Assembly: GCA_036675345.1 (NCBI GenBank)
Contig: JAKFFE010000009.1
Span: forward strand, 48,716 to 112,715
Direction: 5' to 3'
DNA: 64,000 nt
DNA from: JALYOC01 sp036675345
GTDB taxonomy: Bacteria > Myxococcota > Myxococcia > Myxococcales > Myxococcaceae
Shown: positions 54,118 to 62,483 of the stretch, piece by piece
How positions within the stretch are numbered: the stretch's first letter is position 1
How the letters are laid out: every line of letters begins with the position of its first letter
Program-made: the position numbers and the translations under genes
The notes under the pieces: model-generated
Told to the model about the DNA's origin: nothing
What the model saw: the letters and a program-made list of their open reading frames with translations, nothing else
Database searches by the model: none

Positions 54118-54621
54118 TCAAGCCTGGGTCCTCATCCCCTTCCACGCGCCGAACCGAACCTTCATCGGTCGGTTCGCTCGAAACACTGGGATGACGATGG
54201 ACGGGATGGAGAGCTGCCCGCAAGCCTGTTGGACGAAGGCCCGAAAGTACGGCCACAGGTGAATCATGCTGCTCAGCTGCGCGAAGGAGCGAAGCTCCTC
54301 TTCGGTGGCGCTGAAGCCCTCCGGTACCCCGTAATAGGCAACCACCGAGAAGTGCGCCGTAAGGAAGGCTTCCTTCACTGACTTGCTGGGCTCGTGGACC
54401 TTGACGCGGAAGTTTCCGAGTACCTGGAACTGCGTCGGTTCTGAGTTGATGGTCAGCGTCACTGCCAAAGCACCCTGCGCGGAGTCGACGGCGGCGGGAG
54501 CCTCACCTTGCAGCAGGGCCGCGAACTCGATTGTCCGAACGTCCGACAGCTCGACCAATCCGGAGATGCGCTGCGCGTGCTCGGCGTTGGGAGCGTTCGC
54601 CTCGGCTGTCTCCGAGCTCAT
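54118..54621 (-). CDS. SecB-like chaperone of a toxin-antitoxin-chaperone (TAC) operon
   Basis: A 167-residue protein of the SecB/ChAD-chaperone type. The diagnostic part is the C-terminal half: a hydrophobic strand HFSVVAYYGVPEGF, then LWPYFRAFVQQACGQLSI ending SIVIPVFR, equivalent to the helix and PPL-type end of SecB. In TAC systems (for example Mycobacterium tuberculosis HigB-HigA-Rv1957) such a chaperone folds the antitoxin and protects it from proteolysis. Its ATG overlaps the antitoxin stop (ATGA), so the three genes are cotranslated. An export role in a Sec pathway is unlikely given the context. Confidence 0.72.
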   Translation of the reverse strand: MSSETAEANAPNAEHAQRISGLVELSDVRTIEFAALLQGEAPAAVDSAQGALAVTLTINSEPTQFQVLGNFRVKVHEPSKSVKEAFLTAHFSVVAYYGVPEGFSATEEELRSFAQLSSMIHLWPYFRAFVQQACGQLSIPSIVIPVFRANRPMKVRFGAWKGMRTQA

Positions 54622-55172
54622 TCCCTCACCAAAGCGAGGACCGCGTTTCGACCTGCGGGGACCTTGCGGAAGGTCAGTGGCGTTGCCGCAATGGCAGCGG
54701 ATTCAGAGGTCTCGAACGAGATCGTGGAACGCCCGTTGGTCGCCGAGGCCTTGCCTTCGAACAGGCTGGTCAATTCCTTGAGTCGCCCCACGGGATCCGC
54801 TGCCAGCAATCCAAGCAGGGCCGCCATCACCCGACTGCTATCCTTGCCGCCCTTCAGCTTGGAGATGTAGCCACGCGAGAGCCCCAGCCTCAGCTCCAGG
54901 TCCTGTTGGGTGATGGCCTGGTCAGTCAGCGTCGATACCGCCTGGCCGATCATCTCGGCCAGACGTGCTTGATAAGCCCGCTGCATCCCCTCATCGAACC
55001 GCTGAGCGTCCGAGGGCCCCGGGATGAACTGGTGGCAGAAGTTGCAGGTGGGCAGCAGCACATCGGCCGGGAGTTCCAGTTCACCGAACCCACGCAAGGG
55101 GAAGAACCGGCCGGAACCGCCGCGGTCCTCAAGGAACCCCCGCTCACAGCTCGGACATGGCGTGACTTCCAT
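54618..55172 (-). CDS. MqsA-like antitoxin with zinc ribbon, HTH and chaperone-dependence tail
   Basis: A 184-residue protein. The N-terminal domain carries C6-x2-C9 and C43-x2-C46, the zinc site of MqsA-type antitoxins. An XRE-type helix-turn-helix follows at about 86-123 (ITQQDLELRLGLSRGYISKLKGG). Residues 128-184 form a hydrophobic, unstructured-looking tail which corresponds in position to the chaperone-addiction (ChAD) segment of TAC antitoxins. The ATG lies two bases after the toxin stop; a TTG six bases upstream overlaps that stop. It should bind the palindrome before the toxin gene and repress its own operon. Confidence 0.75.
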   Translation of the reverse strand: MEVTPCPSCERGFLEDRGGSGRFFPLRGFGELELPADVLLPTCNFCHQFIPGPSDAQRFDEGMQRAYQARLAEMIGQAVSTLTDQAITQQDLELRLGLSRGYISKLKGGKDSSRVMAALLGLLAADPVGRLKELTSLFEGKASATNGRSTISFETSESAAIAATPLTFRKVPAGRNAVLALVRE

Positions 55173-55174
55173 AT

Positions 55175-55591
55175 TCAATCTCGCTCTCGCAGCAGCACGC
55201 CGCCCTTGCGGCGGTATTCGTCCTTGTTGAGGGGATGGAGCGACAGGACGAAGACGCTCTGTCCCCTGACCTGGGTCAGCTTAAACTTCAGGTACCAGCC
55301 ACGGACTCGGAGTTCGAACTTCTCGAACACTGACTCTGGGACCTCAAAGACGTACTCGTCGTAAATGCCCTGGATGTTGGCGGTGTGGATCTCGACCGTC
55401 CCGCAGTAGTCGGCGTCGGTAACCAGGGCGAAGACGACCTCCACGAAGTCGACCGCGTCTTCCAGTTTGGCCAGTTCAAGGAGAAGGGACCCACGGGCCT
55501 TGCTTCCCTCTGAGAGCCGATAGTTTCCCTCCGCCACCAACTCCTTGGCGCGGGCGAGACTGTGAGCTGGTTTTGAAACCGCATCGTCCAT
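55175..55591 (-). CDS. MqsR-like RNase toxin of the TAC operon
   Basis: A 138-residue protein encoded upstream of the antitoxin, the toxin-first order of mqsRA and higBA operons. Its C-terminal part reads like MqsR: an EVVFALVTDADYCG helix-strand, YDEYVFEVPESVF, then strands WYLKFKLTQ and SVFVLSLHP matching the VYLKI...VSF pattern of MqsR. MqsR cleaves mRNA at GC-containing sites. It is about 40 residues longer than E. coli MqsR, mainly at the N-terminus, so another RelE-fold subtype remains possible. A palindromic operator lies 9-27 bases before the ATG. Confidence 0.55.
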   Translation of the reverse strand: MDDAVSKPAHSLARAKELVAEGNYRLSEGSKARGSLLLELAKLEDAVDFVEVVFALVTDADYCGTVEIHTANIQGIYDEYVFEVPESVFEKFELRVRGWYLKFKLTQVRGQSVFVLSLHPLNKDEYRRKGGVLLRERD

Positions 55592-55599
55592 GATGAGTA

Positions 55600-55618
55600 T
55601 TTCGGACTCAGTCCAAAA
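55600..55618 (-). promoter_or_regulatory. Palindromic operator of the TAC operon
   Basis: TTTCGGACT-C-AGTCCAAAA is an inverted repeat with nine-base arms (one mismatch) and a single central base, beginning nine bases upstream of the toxin ATG. A TTGATT hexamer lies just upstream on the minus strand, with 17 bases to a TACTCA that ends next to the start codon. The palindrome therefore fills the spacer of a weak promoter, as expected for autoregulation by the HTH antitoxin. The -10 match is poor and transcripts may be nearly leaderless. Confidence 0.55.
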
Positions 55619-55777
55619 TCAAGTTGTCCGCCGGTGCCGGTCCCTCGCCTGCTGGAGGGGCGTGGGCGAGTAGACGGTGTCATGCAAGCAACTAGATAAC
55701 CCCTGGGACTGACAAGCATCCTTGCCCAGACCGTCTCCTGTCATCTCCGAAAGGTCTGTAATACCCTTCGCGCTCCA

Positions 55778-56218
55778 ATGGAGCAGCGTCCTCAGCGTGG
55801 GAACATCGTTCGAGTTCGTACCCGGCAGTACCTGGTGGAGGAGGTCGTCGCTCCCCCCGACCCCAGAGATCAGACGCTGGTCCGGCTCTCCTGCCTGGAC
55901 GACGACTCGCAGGGAACCCCGCTGGAGGTGCTCTGGGAGCGGGAGTTGGATCCCCTGGTGGTCAGCGCCGAGCAGTGGGACCGGCTCGGCTCCAAAGGCT
56001 TCGACCCGCAGCGCCGGTTCTGGGCGTACCTCAACGCCCTGCGGTGGAACTGCGTCACCTCCACCGAGCCCAAGCTGTTCCAGGCCCCCTACCGCGCGGG
56101 CATCGAGGTCCAGGCCTACCAGCTGGAACCGCTGCGCCTTTGCCGATGCGGCGAAGTGGCAGCGATATCTGACGGACGTCGTCGGCGCCGGCTAGGGACC
56201 TCCCCGCTCGACTCATGA
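55778..56218 (+). pseudogene. drmD: Truncated DISARM DrmD-like helicase gene fused to another gene's 3' end
   Basis: The first 120 codons match the N-terminal region of DrmD-type SNF2 helicases: NIVRVRTRQYLVEEVV, LSCLDDDSQGTPLEVLWERE, RWNCVTSTEPKLFQAPYRAG and YQLEPLR. In an intact gene the helicase Walker A block (IADDVGLGKT) would follow. Instead, from about base 56138, the sequence changes, and a second frame encodes FADAAKWQRYLTDVVGAG with a TAG at 56193-56195, the likely end of a different gene. The drmD frame reads on to a TGA overlapping the next ATG. An internal deletion thus removed most of a defence operon. The product should be inactive. Confidence 0.7.
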
Positions 56219-57411
56219 ACACTCTTTCTGGAAGGTTTCAGCGAGGGGGACGTTCCGTCCTCTTCGACCCGGTACGAAAGCGGCTCGTCCCGGCGACCCC
56301 CGAGGAGCTCGTGCGCCAGGAGATCGTCGCGGCGCTCCATATCGAACTGGGCGTTCCGTACGAGCGGATGACGGTCGAGTATCCACTCCATGAGATCGAC
56401 CCTTCCTGTCGGGACCGAGCCGACATCGTCGTGTGGGGAAATCCGGCGGCCGGGCGGGAACTGCATCCACTTGCCGTGTTCGAACTGAAGGCCCCTGAGA
56501 AGCGCCTGTCGGGTTTCACCTGGGAGCAAGCCGAGGCCTATGCCGACGTCCTCGGCGCTCCCTTTGTTGCCATCGCCAATTCCGGACGGTTGCGGGACGC
56601 TTCGATGACGTACACCGCGCCTGGGGGAGCCCCCAGGAACCTTCACGTGATTCCCACGTACGCGGAGATGCTCAAGGGGGCTGCGCTCCAGTTCGCCCCC
56701 GATGAGCCGCTGCTGCGGCTCTCTTATGATCGAGTGTGCGCTCCGGAGCGTGTCCAGGGTCTCCTCGATGGAGCCATCGGTCTGGACACACCACCGTCGC
56801 TGCATGCCTTCATCGCCGAGTTGGACAACTTCCTTCTCTGCGAGCCACTGGGTCGAGAGGCGCCCATTGAGTTCAGAGGGCTGCAGATCATGGCCGACGG
56901 AGGCATCTCCGATGCAAACTATGAGAACGCGGGTGGAGGCTCATACGCGGGGCTGTATCGAACGTGGCTGGTTCGCGAACCCAACGCTGGGGATCAGGTC
57001 TACCGCGTCGGAACGTTCGCCCATGCACGCACCCGGAACCATGCAGCCTGGGGCAACCGGCGGGGAACGACAGCCGTTCTGGTCGGCACCGATGACCCGG
57101 AACTCGGCTACCACTGTTGCTTGCAGCTGACCCTGGATGTCGGATGCGAGTTGGACGCGCAGTCAAACACCTACGAACTCATCCACGACGGTCGGATGAC
57201 TGTCGGCAAGTTGGGCCGGCTTCGCAACGCCGAGGTCATCGATTTCGTAAGGGCACGGTCGCCAAGGCTCGCCCAAGGAAACAGAGTCGTCCTGGGTGCG
57301 CTTCCGGCGAACCGCTCGATCTCCTGGGCCGAGGGCGAGCACTTCGTCCTGAACCTGCTTGAGTACGCCTTTCTGCGCGACCAACTGCGAGAGCAGTTGC
57401 GCGGCCCCTGA
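56215..57411 (+). CDS. HsdR N-terminal-domain-like PD-(D/E)xK protein
   Basis: A 398-residue protein. Residues 14-140 resemble the N-terminal nuclease domain of type I restriction HsdR subunits (HSDR_N_2): FDPVRKRLVPATPEELVRQE, the catalytic aspartate D70 in RADIVV, and E90-L-K92 in VFELKAPEK, then QAEAYADVLGAPF. There is no helicase motor. The C-terminal 200 residues have no family I recognise. It directly follows the collapsed DrmD-like gene and was probably its partner in the parent defence locus. All nuclease residues are intact, so it may still be active, but without a helicase its target is unknown. Confidence 0.7.
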   Translation: MNTLSGRFQRGGRSVLFDPVRKRLVPATPEELVRQEIVAALHIELGVPYERMTVEYPLHEIDPSCRDRADIVVWGNPAAGRELHPLAVFELKAPEKRLSGFTWEQAEAYADVLGAPFVAIANSGRLRDASMTYTAPGGAPRNLHVIPTYAEMLKGAALQFAPDEPLLRLSYDRVCAPERVQGLLDGAIGLDTPPSLHAFIAELDNFLLCEPLGREAPIEFRGLQIMADGGISDANYENAGGGSYAGLYRTWLVREPNAGDQVYRVGTFAHARTRNHAAWGNRRGTTAVLVGTDDPELGYHCCLQLTLDVGCELDAQSNTYELIHDGRMTVGKLGRLRNAEVIDFVRARSPRLAQGNRVVLGALPANRSISWAEGEHFVLNLLEYAFLRDQLREQLRGP

Positions 57412-57507
57412 CGGTGCCTGGCTGGTTTTCGCTCCGGACGCGGAAGTGTTCGGGTCCGAGCCCCTCCTCGCGGGGCTGAGCAATGATGAGAAAGAGCGTG
57501 CCCGGTT

Positions 57508-57522
57508 GAGCAAATTTTGCTC
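57508..57522. promoter_or_regulatory. Palindrome GAGCAAA-T-TTTGCTC upstream of collagen-like lipoprotein gene
   Basis: A perfect 15-bp inverted repeat lies 58 bases before the start codon. It shares its outer GAGCA/TGCTC arms and the flanking CGG with the palindrome at 28183-28197, which also precedes a lipoprotein gene. It may be a binding site for a dimeric regulator. The rest of the 168-base spacer (57412-57579) shows only a weak AGCCCC/GGGGCT hairpin near 57460-57478. Confidence 0.35.
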
Positions 57523-57579
57523 GGCCTTCGGTTGCTGTTTTCACTCCTTCCTCCGATTTTCATGCGTCACACTCAGCGC

Positions 57580-58254
57580 ATGATCAGAACGCTCGGGCTG
57601 TTGGGATTGGCAGCGCTGTTGACCGGATGCGAGGGGGCCGTCGGTCCGCGCGGAGAGCAGGGACCGGCAGGGTCCCCGGACACCGCGGCGGAGGTGCTGA
57701 CCAAGCTGCAGCAGGTGGACGGGGCCGGCTCCGGGCTGGACGCGGATCTGTTGGGAGGCGCCGCCTCCACCGAGTACTCCCGGTCCCGGACGGGTTCGAT
57801 TCCGCTCAATCCCCACGGGATGCGCCTCTCTGGAGGGACGACGGTGGGCGATCGCGGCCCGATCATGAACGGCAGCGGGATGTACCTCGGCTACGCGATC
57901 GTCCTCCCCGAGGACTTCGTCTCCGGCGGAGACCTCTCCCTCACGGCCTGGTGGAAGACCAACGACGCCGCGGCCTGCAGCTACGCGGTCAACCAGTCCG
58001 CCTGTCTCCACATGTCTGGACCCACGCTCGGCTCCTGTACCTGGACCTCCGAGGACGGCTCGTTCGACGTCAGCTCCGCCGGTGGGGACACCGCGGTCAA
58101 CGGCTACGTCCAGAAGCGGTACCTGATCCAGGCCGGAGGCAGCGCGAGCCTGGAGCCGGGCGATCGGGTGGAGATCGTCTTCACCCGCAGTGCCGGCACC
58201 TGCGCCAGCGGGGTGATCTTCGCCGGCGGGAACTTCGGCTACCCCCGCAACTAG
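57580..58254 (+). CDS. Collagen-like lipoprotein
   Basis: A 224-residue lipoprotein with lipobox LLTGC (Cys16). A short collagen-like G-x-y run (GPRGEQGPAG) follows the lipidated end, then a coiled segment and a C-terminal beta-rich domain with Cys pairs and an MYLGYAIVLPEDF motif. Similar proteins are common in myxobacteria; their role is unknown but is probably at the cell surface. An in-frame ATG 18 bases upstream would add six polar residues and is less likely. GC content is high again from here. Confidence 0.7.
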   Translation: MIRTLGLLGLAALLTGCEGAVGPRGEQGPAGSPDTAAEVLTKLQQVDGAGSGLDADLLGGAASTEYSRSRTGSIPLNPHGMRLSGGTTVGDRGPIMNGSGMYLGYAIVLPEDFVSGGDLSLTAWWKTNDAAACSYAVNQSACLHMSGPTLGSCTWTSEDGSFDVSSAGGDTAVNGYVQKRYLIQAGGSASLEPGDRVEIVFTRSAGTCASGVIFAGGNFGYPRN

Positions 58255-58263
58255 CGGCGATCC

Positions 58264-58287
58264 GTGCGGGCCCCCTGGGGCCCGCAC
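58264..58287 (+). terminator. Strong GC hairpin after the collagen-like lipoprotein gene
   Basis: GTGCGGGCCCC and GGGGCCCGCAC form a perfect 11-base stem nearly without loop, ten bases after the stop codon. No T-tract follows, so it may act as a stabilising 3' end or transcription pause and not as a classic intrinsic terminator. Confidence 0.45.
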
Positions 58288-58454
58288 CCCACCTTGACCC
58301 GCATCACCTGTCCGCCCCTCCTCGACCGGTGAACACGACGCCGGGGGCCCCCCCGGGGTGGGATACCGCGCGACCTTTTGTGGGTGTTCGGACGGGACCG
58401 CTGCTCGCAGTCCTTGCCGCGGTGCATCACCCTGGTACCGTCCCGACCCAAGCC

Positions 58455-60635
58455 ATGAGTCCGATCTTCACAGCGCTGATTCTCGTCGTGGGTCTCTCCG
58501 TCTTCGCCTGGACGATGTGGGGTCGCACCCGCGCCATCCTGGGGATGAAGAAGGTGAACCGCTTTGACCACCCCGGTCAGCGGCTGAAGGCGCTGTTGCG
58601 CTTCGGCCTCGGCCAGAAGCGGATGGTGGACCCGGAGGAGTTCACCCCCGGGCTGATGCACGTGATGATCTTTGCCGCCTTCCTGGTGGTGCAGCTGCGG
58701 ACCATCCTGCTGTTCGTGATGGGGTTCTCCACCACCGCGCTGGAGGTGCTCTCCAACCCCACCCACAGCTTCTGGATCGACCACCCGATCCTCACCACCC
58801 TCTTCAACGGCTACCTCTTCGCCAAGGACATCGTGGCGGCGCTGGCGGTGGTGGGGGTGATCTACTTCGCGATCCTGCGCAGCCGGAAGCCGGACCGGAT
58901 GACCCAGAGCAACGAGGCCTATCTGATCCTGGGCTTCATCGGCGGCCTGATGGTCACCGAGTTCCTGTTCGGCGCCTCGCACATGATCGCCCAGGGCACC
59001 CGCTCCGGATGGGAGCCGGTCACCTCCGGGGTGGCCGCCCTGCTGGCCGGCGCGCCGGACGCCGCCCACTGGCTGGGGCTGGTCTCCTTCTGGACCCACC
59101 TGCTGATCGTGGTGGTGTTCCTCAACTTCCTTCCCTACGGCAAGCACTTCCACGTCATCACCGGCCTGCCCAACGTCTACTTCCAGAAGCTGGACAACTC
59201 GCCTTCCCGCAAGCTCTCCACCCCCAATCTGGAGGCGGAGGAGTTCGGGGTGAAGACGGTGGCGGACCTGCACTGGAAGAACGGGATCGACACCTACTCC
59301 TGTACGGAGTGCGGCCGCTGCCAGACCCACTGCCCCACCTACCTGACCGGCAAGCCGCTCTCCCACAAGGTGGTGAACCAGGATCTGAAGCACTGGATCT
59401 GGGAGAACCAGGAGCTGCTGGCCACCGGGAAGAACGAGAAGGGCGAGCCGGCGGAGCTGCCGGCGATCGTCGGCAACATCCTCCAGCCGGAGACGATCTG
59501 GGCCTGCACCTCCTGCGGCTGGTGCGAGACCGCCTGCCCGGTGTTCATCGAGAACATCCCCCGGCTGATCGACATGCGCCGCTACAAGGTGCAGGTGGAG
59601 GCGGACTTCCCGCCCGAGGCCCAGCGGGTATTCGAGGGGGTGGAGCGCCAGGGCAACCCCTGGGGCATCGCTCAGGAGAAGCGTGACGAGTGGGCGGAGG
59701 GGATGGACATCCCCACCTGGGAGCCGGACAAGGGCTACGAGTACCTGTTCTTCGTGGGCTGCGCCGGGTCCTACGACGACCGGCAGAAGAAGGTCTCCAA
59801 GGCGCTGGTGAAGATCATGAACCAGGCAGGGGTGAAGTTCGCCACCCTGGCCAAGCAGGAGATGTGCAACGGCGACGCGGTCCGCCGGCTGGGCAACGAG
59901 TACCTGTTCCAGACCATGGCCAAGACCAACGTGGAGCTGTGGAACGGGATGGGGGTGAAGGCGGTGATCACCCAGTGCGCCCACTGCTTCAACACCATCA
60001 AGAACGAGTATCCGGAGTTCGGCGGGCACTACCGGACGATCAGCCACACCCAGCTGCTCTCGGAGCTGATCCGCGACAAGCGGATCAACCTCACCAAGCT
60101 CAACGACCAGACGCTGACCTTCCACGACCCCTGCTACCTGGGCCGGCACAACGGGGTGTACGACGCGCCCCGCGACGCGCTGAAGGCGATCCCCGGACTG
60201 CAGGTGGTGGAGATGCAGCGCAGCAAGCGGGAGTCCTTCTGCTGCGGCGCCGGCGGCGGCCGGATGTGGCTGGAGGAGCACACCGGTCAGCGGATCAACC
60301 AGAACCGGGTCAACGAGGTGGCGCTCACCCTGGAGCACGCCAAGAACCCGTCCGTCCCCTTCCCCAGCGCCACCGACAAGCACAAGCCGGGGCAGGTGGG
60401 GCAGTACGAGGGCAAGGGCGGGCCGGGCATCGTCGCGGTGGCCTGTCCCTTCTGCTACACGATGATCAAGGACGCGGTGAACGAGACCGGCCGGGAGGAG
60501 AACATCCAGGTCCGGGAGATCACCGAGCTGGTGGCCGAGGCGATGGAGGGCACCGCGCCGGCGACTGTCGGCGGCGGGACCAGCGGCGGCCCCACCGCCC
60601 TGGCCAAGCCGGTGCTGCAGGGCCGGGACGACTGA
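58455..60635 (+). CDS. Membrane-bound Fe-S oxidoreductase (HdrD/CCG-domain family)
   Basis: A 726-residue protein with a membrane N-terminal part of about six helices resembling NarI/HdrE cytochrome b subunits (including His-containing LMHVMIFAAFLVVQL). Two 4Fe-4S clusters are predicted by CTECGRCQTHCPT and CTSCGWCETACPV. Two C-terminal CCG domains follow (CAGS...CNGD; CAHCFNT; HDPCYLGRHNG with ESFCCGAGGG). Such proteins link electron-transfer flavoprotein or other donors to membrane quinones. It stands alone, so the physiological donor is not shown. A good intrinsic terminator follows. The ATG at 58455 begins the first membrane helix. Confidence 0.85.
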   Translation: MSPIFTALILVVGLSVFAWTMWGRTRAILGMKKVNRFDHPGQRLKALLRFGLGQKRMVDPEEFTPGLMHVMIFAAFLVVQLRTILLFVMGFSTTALEVLSNPTHSFWIDHPILTTLFNGYLFAKDIVAALAVVGVIYFAILRSRKPDRMTQSNEAYLILGFIGGLMVTEFLFGASHMIAQGTRSGWEPVTSGVAALLAGAPDAAHWLGLVSFWTHLLIVVVFLNFLPYGKHFHVITGLPNVYFQKLDNSPSRKLSTPNLEAEEFGVKTVADLHWKNGIDTYSCTECGRCQTHCPTYLTGKPLSHKVVNQDLKHWIWENQELLATGKNEKGEPAELPAIVGNILQPETIWACTSCGWCETACPVFIENIPRLIDMRRYKVQVEADFPPEAQRVFEGVERQGNPWGIAQEKRDEWAEGMDIPTWEPDKGYEYLFFVGCAGSYDDRQKKVSKALVKIMNQAGVKFATLAKQEMCNGDAVRRLGNEYLFQTMAKTNVELWNGMGVKAVITQCAHCFNTIKNEYPEFGGHYRTISHTQLLSELIRDKRINLTKLNDQTLTFHDPCYLGRHNGVYDAPRDALKAIPGLQVVEMQRSKRESFCCGAGGGRMWLEEHTGQRINQNRVNEVALTLEHAKNPSVPFPSATDKHKPGQVGQYEGKGGPGIVAVACPFCYTMIKDAVNETGREENIQVREITELVAEAMEGTAPATVGGGTSGGPTALAKPVLQGRDD

Positions 60636-60658
60636 GGTCCTCTCCCCGCTGAAGCCAG

Positions 60659-60696
60659 AGGGCCGCTCCGGAGCATCGGGCGGCCCTTCTTCGTTG
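60659..60696 (+). terminator. Intrinsic terminator after the Fe-S oxidoreductase gene
   Basis: AGGGCCGC (60659-60666) pairs perfectly with GCGGCCCT (60680-60687), with a 13-base loop, and is followed by TCTTCGTT. It lies 24 bases after the stop codon. Confidence 0.7.
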
Positions 60697-60793
60697 CGGG
60701 GCGCGGACGTCCGGTGGTGAAAGTTGTGCCCGCCGACCTCTCCTCGTTCCGGGGATCGATGAGCATCTCCTCCGCTGGGGGGGAGCAACGTTG

Positions 60794-62443
60794 ATGCGCG
60801 TCAGCACCTGGGCGGCGGTGGTCGTGGCATGGGGGTTCGCTTGCGCCGGGCCCCCCTCGGGGCCGGAGGAGACGCCCCCCGGACAGCCTCCCTCCTCCCA
60901 GAATCCACCCGGCCCCGACGGCGGGGTCCCGGAGACGGAGGAGGACGGAGGGGGACCCACTCCCGGGGACGGCGGCACTCCGGAGCCGGAGCCGACCACC
61001 CTCTGTGTCCCGGTGGCGGACGGCCCGCACTGGGTGGTGGAGGGCGAGACGGTCACCTTCCAGGTCCGCTGCTCCACCGGGGCGGCCGAGCCCGGCTGGA
61101 GCTTCGCGGTGGAGCCGCTGCCGGACGGCGCCCGCTTCGATCCGACCTCCGGGGAGTTCTCCTGGACCCCGACGATGAGCCAGGCGGCCACCTATTCGCT
61201 GACGGTGCGGGAGGGGGTCACCGGCGAGGAGGGCTCGGTGAAGGTCGGCGTGGCGGACGCCTTCCACAGCTCGCAGAACGCGCCGCTCAAGGACCCGGCC
61301 CGCTACCAGGAGGAGTTCGGGCTGCCGGTGATGCACCTGCTCTACGAGGGGAAGCTGACCAAGGAGTACGCGCCGGCGAAGTTGGTGTACCGGGGGCACA
61401 CCTTCGAGCTCCAGGCCAAGCACCGCGGGGCCACCTCGATGGACTTCCCCAAGCGCAGCTACACCCTCAAGTTCTCCGACGCGGACGAGTTCCAGGATCC
61501 GGCGGTGCTCACCGGCCACCGGGACAAGCTGGCCCTGGTCACCTCCTTCAACGACAACTCCTACGTGCGACCGCGGCTGGCGTTCGAGCTGTGGAAGCGG
61601 ATGGACCCGGACAGCATCGGGGTGGAGACCTTCCCGGTGGTGCTGTTCATCAATGGCCGCTACTGGGGCCTGTACACCGCGGCGGACCTGGTGGACTCGG
61701 ACCTGATGAAGCGGCACGGCCTGGACAAGGACGGCCACCTGTTCAAGTCCTTCCACGCCGACGCCAACTTCTCCGCCTTCACCCAGGAGGGCGTGGAGAA
61801 ATGGGCGTACTGGCAGGGCTACGAGAAGAAGGAGGGCTTCCCGGAGGAGGGCCAGCCGGGAGCGATGGATCCGATCGACGGGCTGACCGGGTTCGTGGCC
61901 ACCGCCAGCGACCCGGCCTTCCTATCGGAGCTGCCCCAGCGGGTGCGGCTGCGCGACTACGAGAACTGGTGGATCTTCACCACCCTGATCCTGGGCACCG
62001 ACTCGCAGGGCAAGAACGCCTACCACTACCAGCCACCGCAGGGCGGGCAGTTCCGATACATCCCCTGGGACCTGGACGCATCCTTCGGCCAGCAGTGGGA
62101 CACCCAGCGGACCTCACCCGGCTGGCGCAATGACTTCCGGGAGGACAACCATCTGTTCCGGCGAATCCTGGAACAGCCGTCGCTGATCGATCCGATCCGC
62201 GCGCGCTACCGGCTCATCCTCCAGCTGACCCTCCCCAAGCAGGAGGTGCTGGAGCTGTATGACGCGCTCCAGGCCGAGGTCCGGCTCGCCGCCCCGCGCG
62301 ATGAGCTGCGCTGGGGAAATGACTACCGGACCTTCGAGCGCTGGAACACCCGCACCGATTTTCTGACCTACGAGCAGGAGGTCGGCTACGTGCGCGAGTG
62401 GATCGGGAAGCGCTGGGACGCGCTGGGGGAACAGTTGCCCTGA
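60794..62443 (+). CDS. CotH-family lipoprotein
   Basis: A 549-residue lipoprotein with a lipobox-like FAC near residue 18 and a Pro/Gly/Asp-rich linker to residue 75. An Ig-like domain follows (75-160), then a CotH domain: the KHRGATSMDFPKRSY block, FNDNSYVRPRLAFELWKRM, the INGRYWGLY strand and the D-L-D loop in PWDLDASFGQQW. CotH proteins are atypical kinases that phosphorylate spore-coat or surface proteins; the metal-binding Asp is kept. The ATG at 60794 has a G-rich Shine-Dalgarno about nine bases upstream. The gene converges with the TetR gene (40-base gap). Confidence 0.85.
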   Translation: MRVSTWAAVVVAWGFACAGPPSGPEETPPGQPPSSQNPPGPDGGVPETEEDGGGPTPGDGGTPEPEPTTLCVPVADGPHWVVEGETVTFQVRCSTGAAEPGWSFAVEPLPDGARFDPTSGEFSWTPTMSQAATYSLTVREGVTGEEGSVKVGVADAFHSSQNAPLKDPARYQEEFGLPVMHLLYEGKLTKEYAPAKLVYRGHTFELQAKHRGATSMDFPKRSYTLKFSDADEFQDPAVLTGHRDKLALVTSFNDNSYVRPRLAFELWKRMDPDSIGVETFPVVLFINGRYWGLYTAADLVDSDLMKRHGLDKDGHLFKSFHADANFSAFTQEGVEKWAYWQGYEKKEGFPEEGQPGAMDPIDGLTGFVATASDPAFLSELPQRVRLRDYENWWIFTTLILGTDSQGKNAYHYQPPQGGQFRYIPWDLDASFGQQWDTQRTSPGWRNDFREDNHLFRRILEQPSLIDPIRARYRLILQLTLPKQEVLELYDALQAEVRLAAPRDELRWGNDYRTFERWNTRTDFLTYEQEVGYVREWIGKRWDALGEQLP

Positions 62444-62483
62444 GCGGGCCGGGGGCGAAGGCGCGCGTGGGAACTGCTGCCGC

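Noticed and set aside
57508..57522. Palindrome as an intrinsic terminator
   Set aside because: The seven-base arms are separated by one base, which cannot form a hairpin loop, and no T-tract follows.
60715..60729. Second sigma-54-like promoter before the CotH gene
   Set aside because: GG-N10-GC spacing is right (TGGTGAAAGTTGTGC), but the CACG half of the -24 element is missing, so it is probably a chance match.
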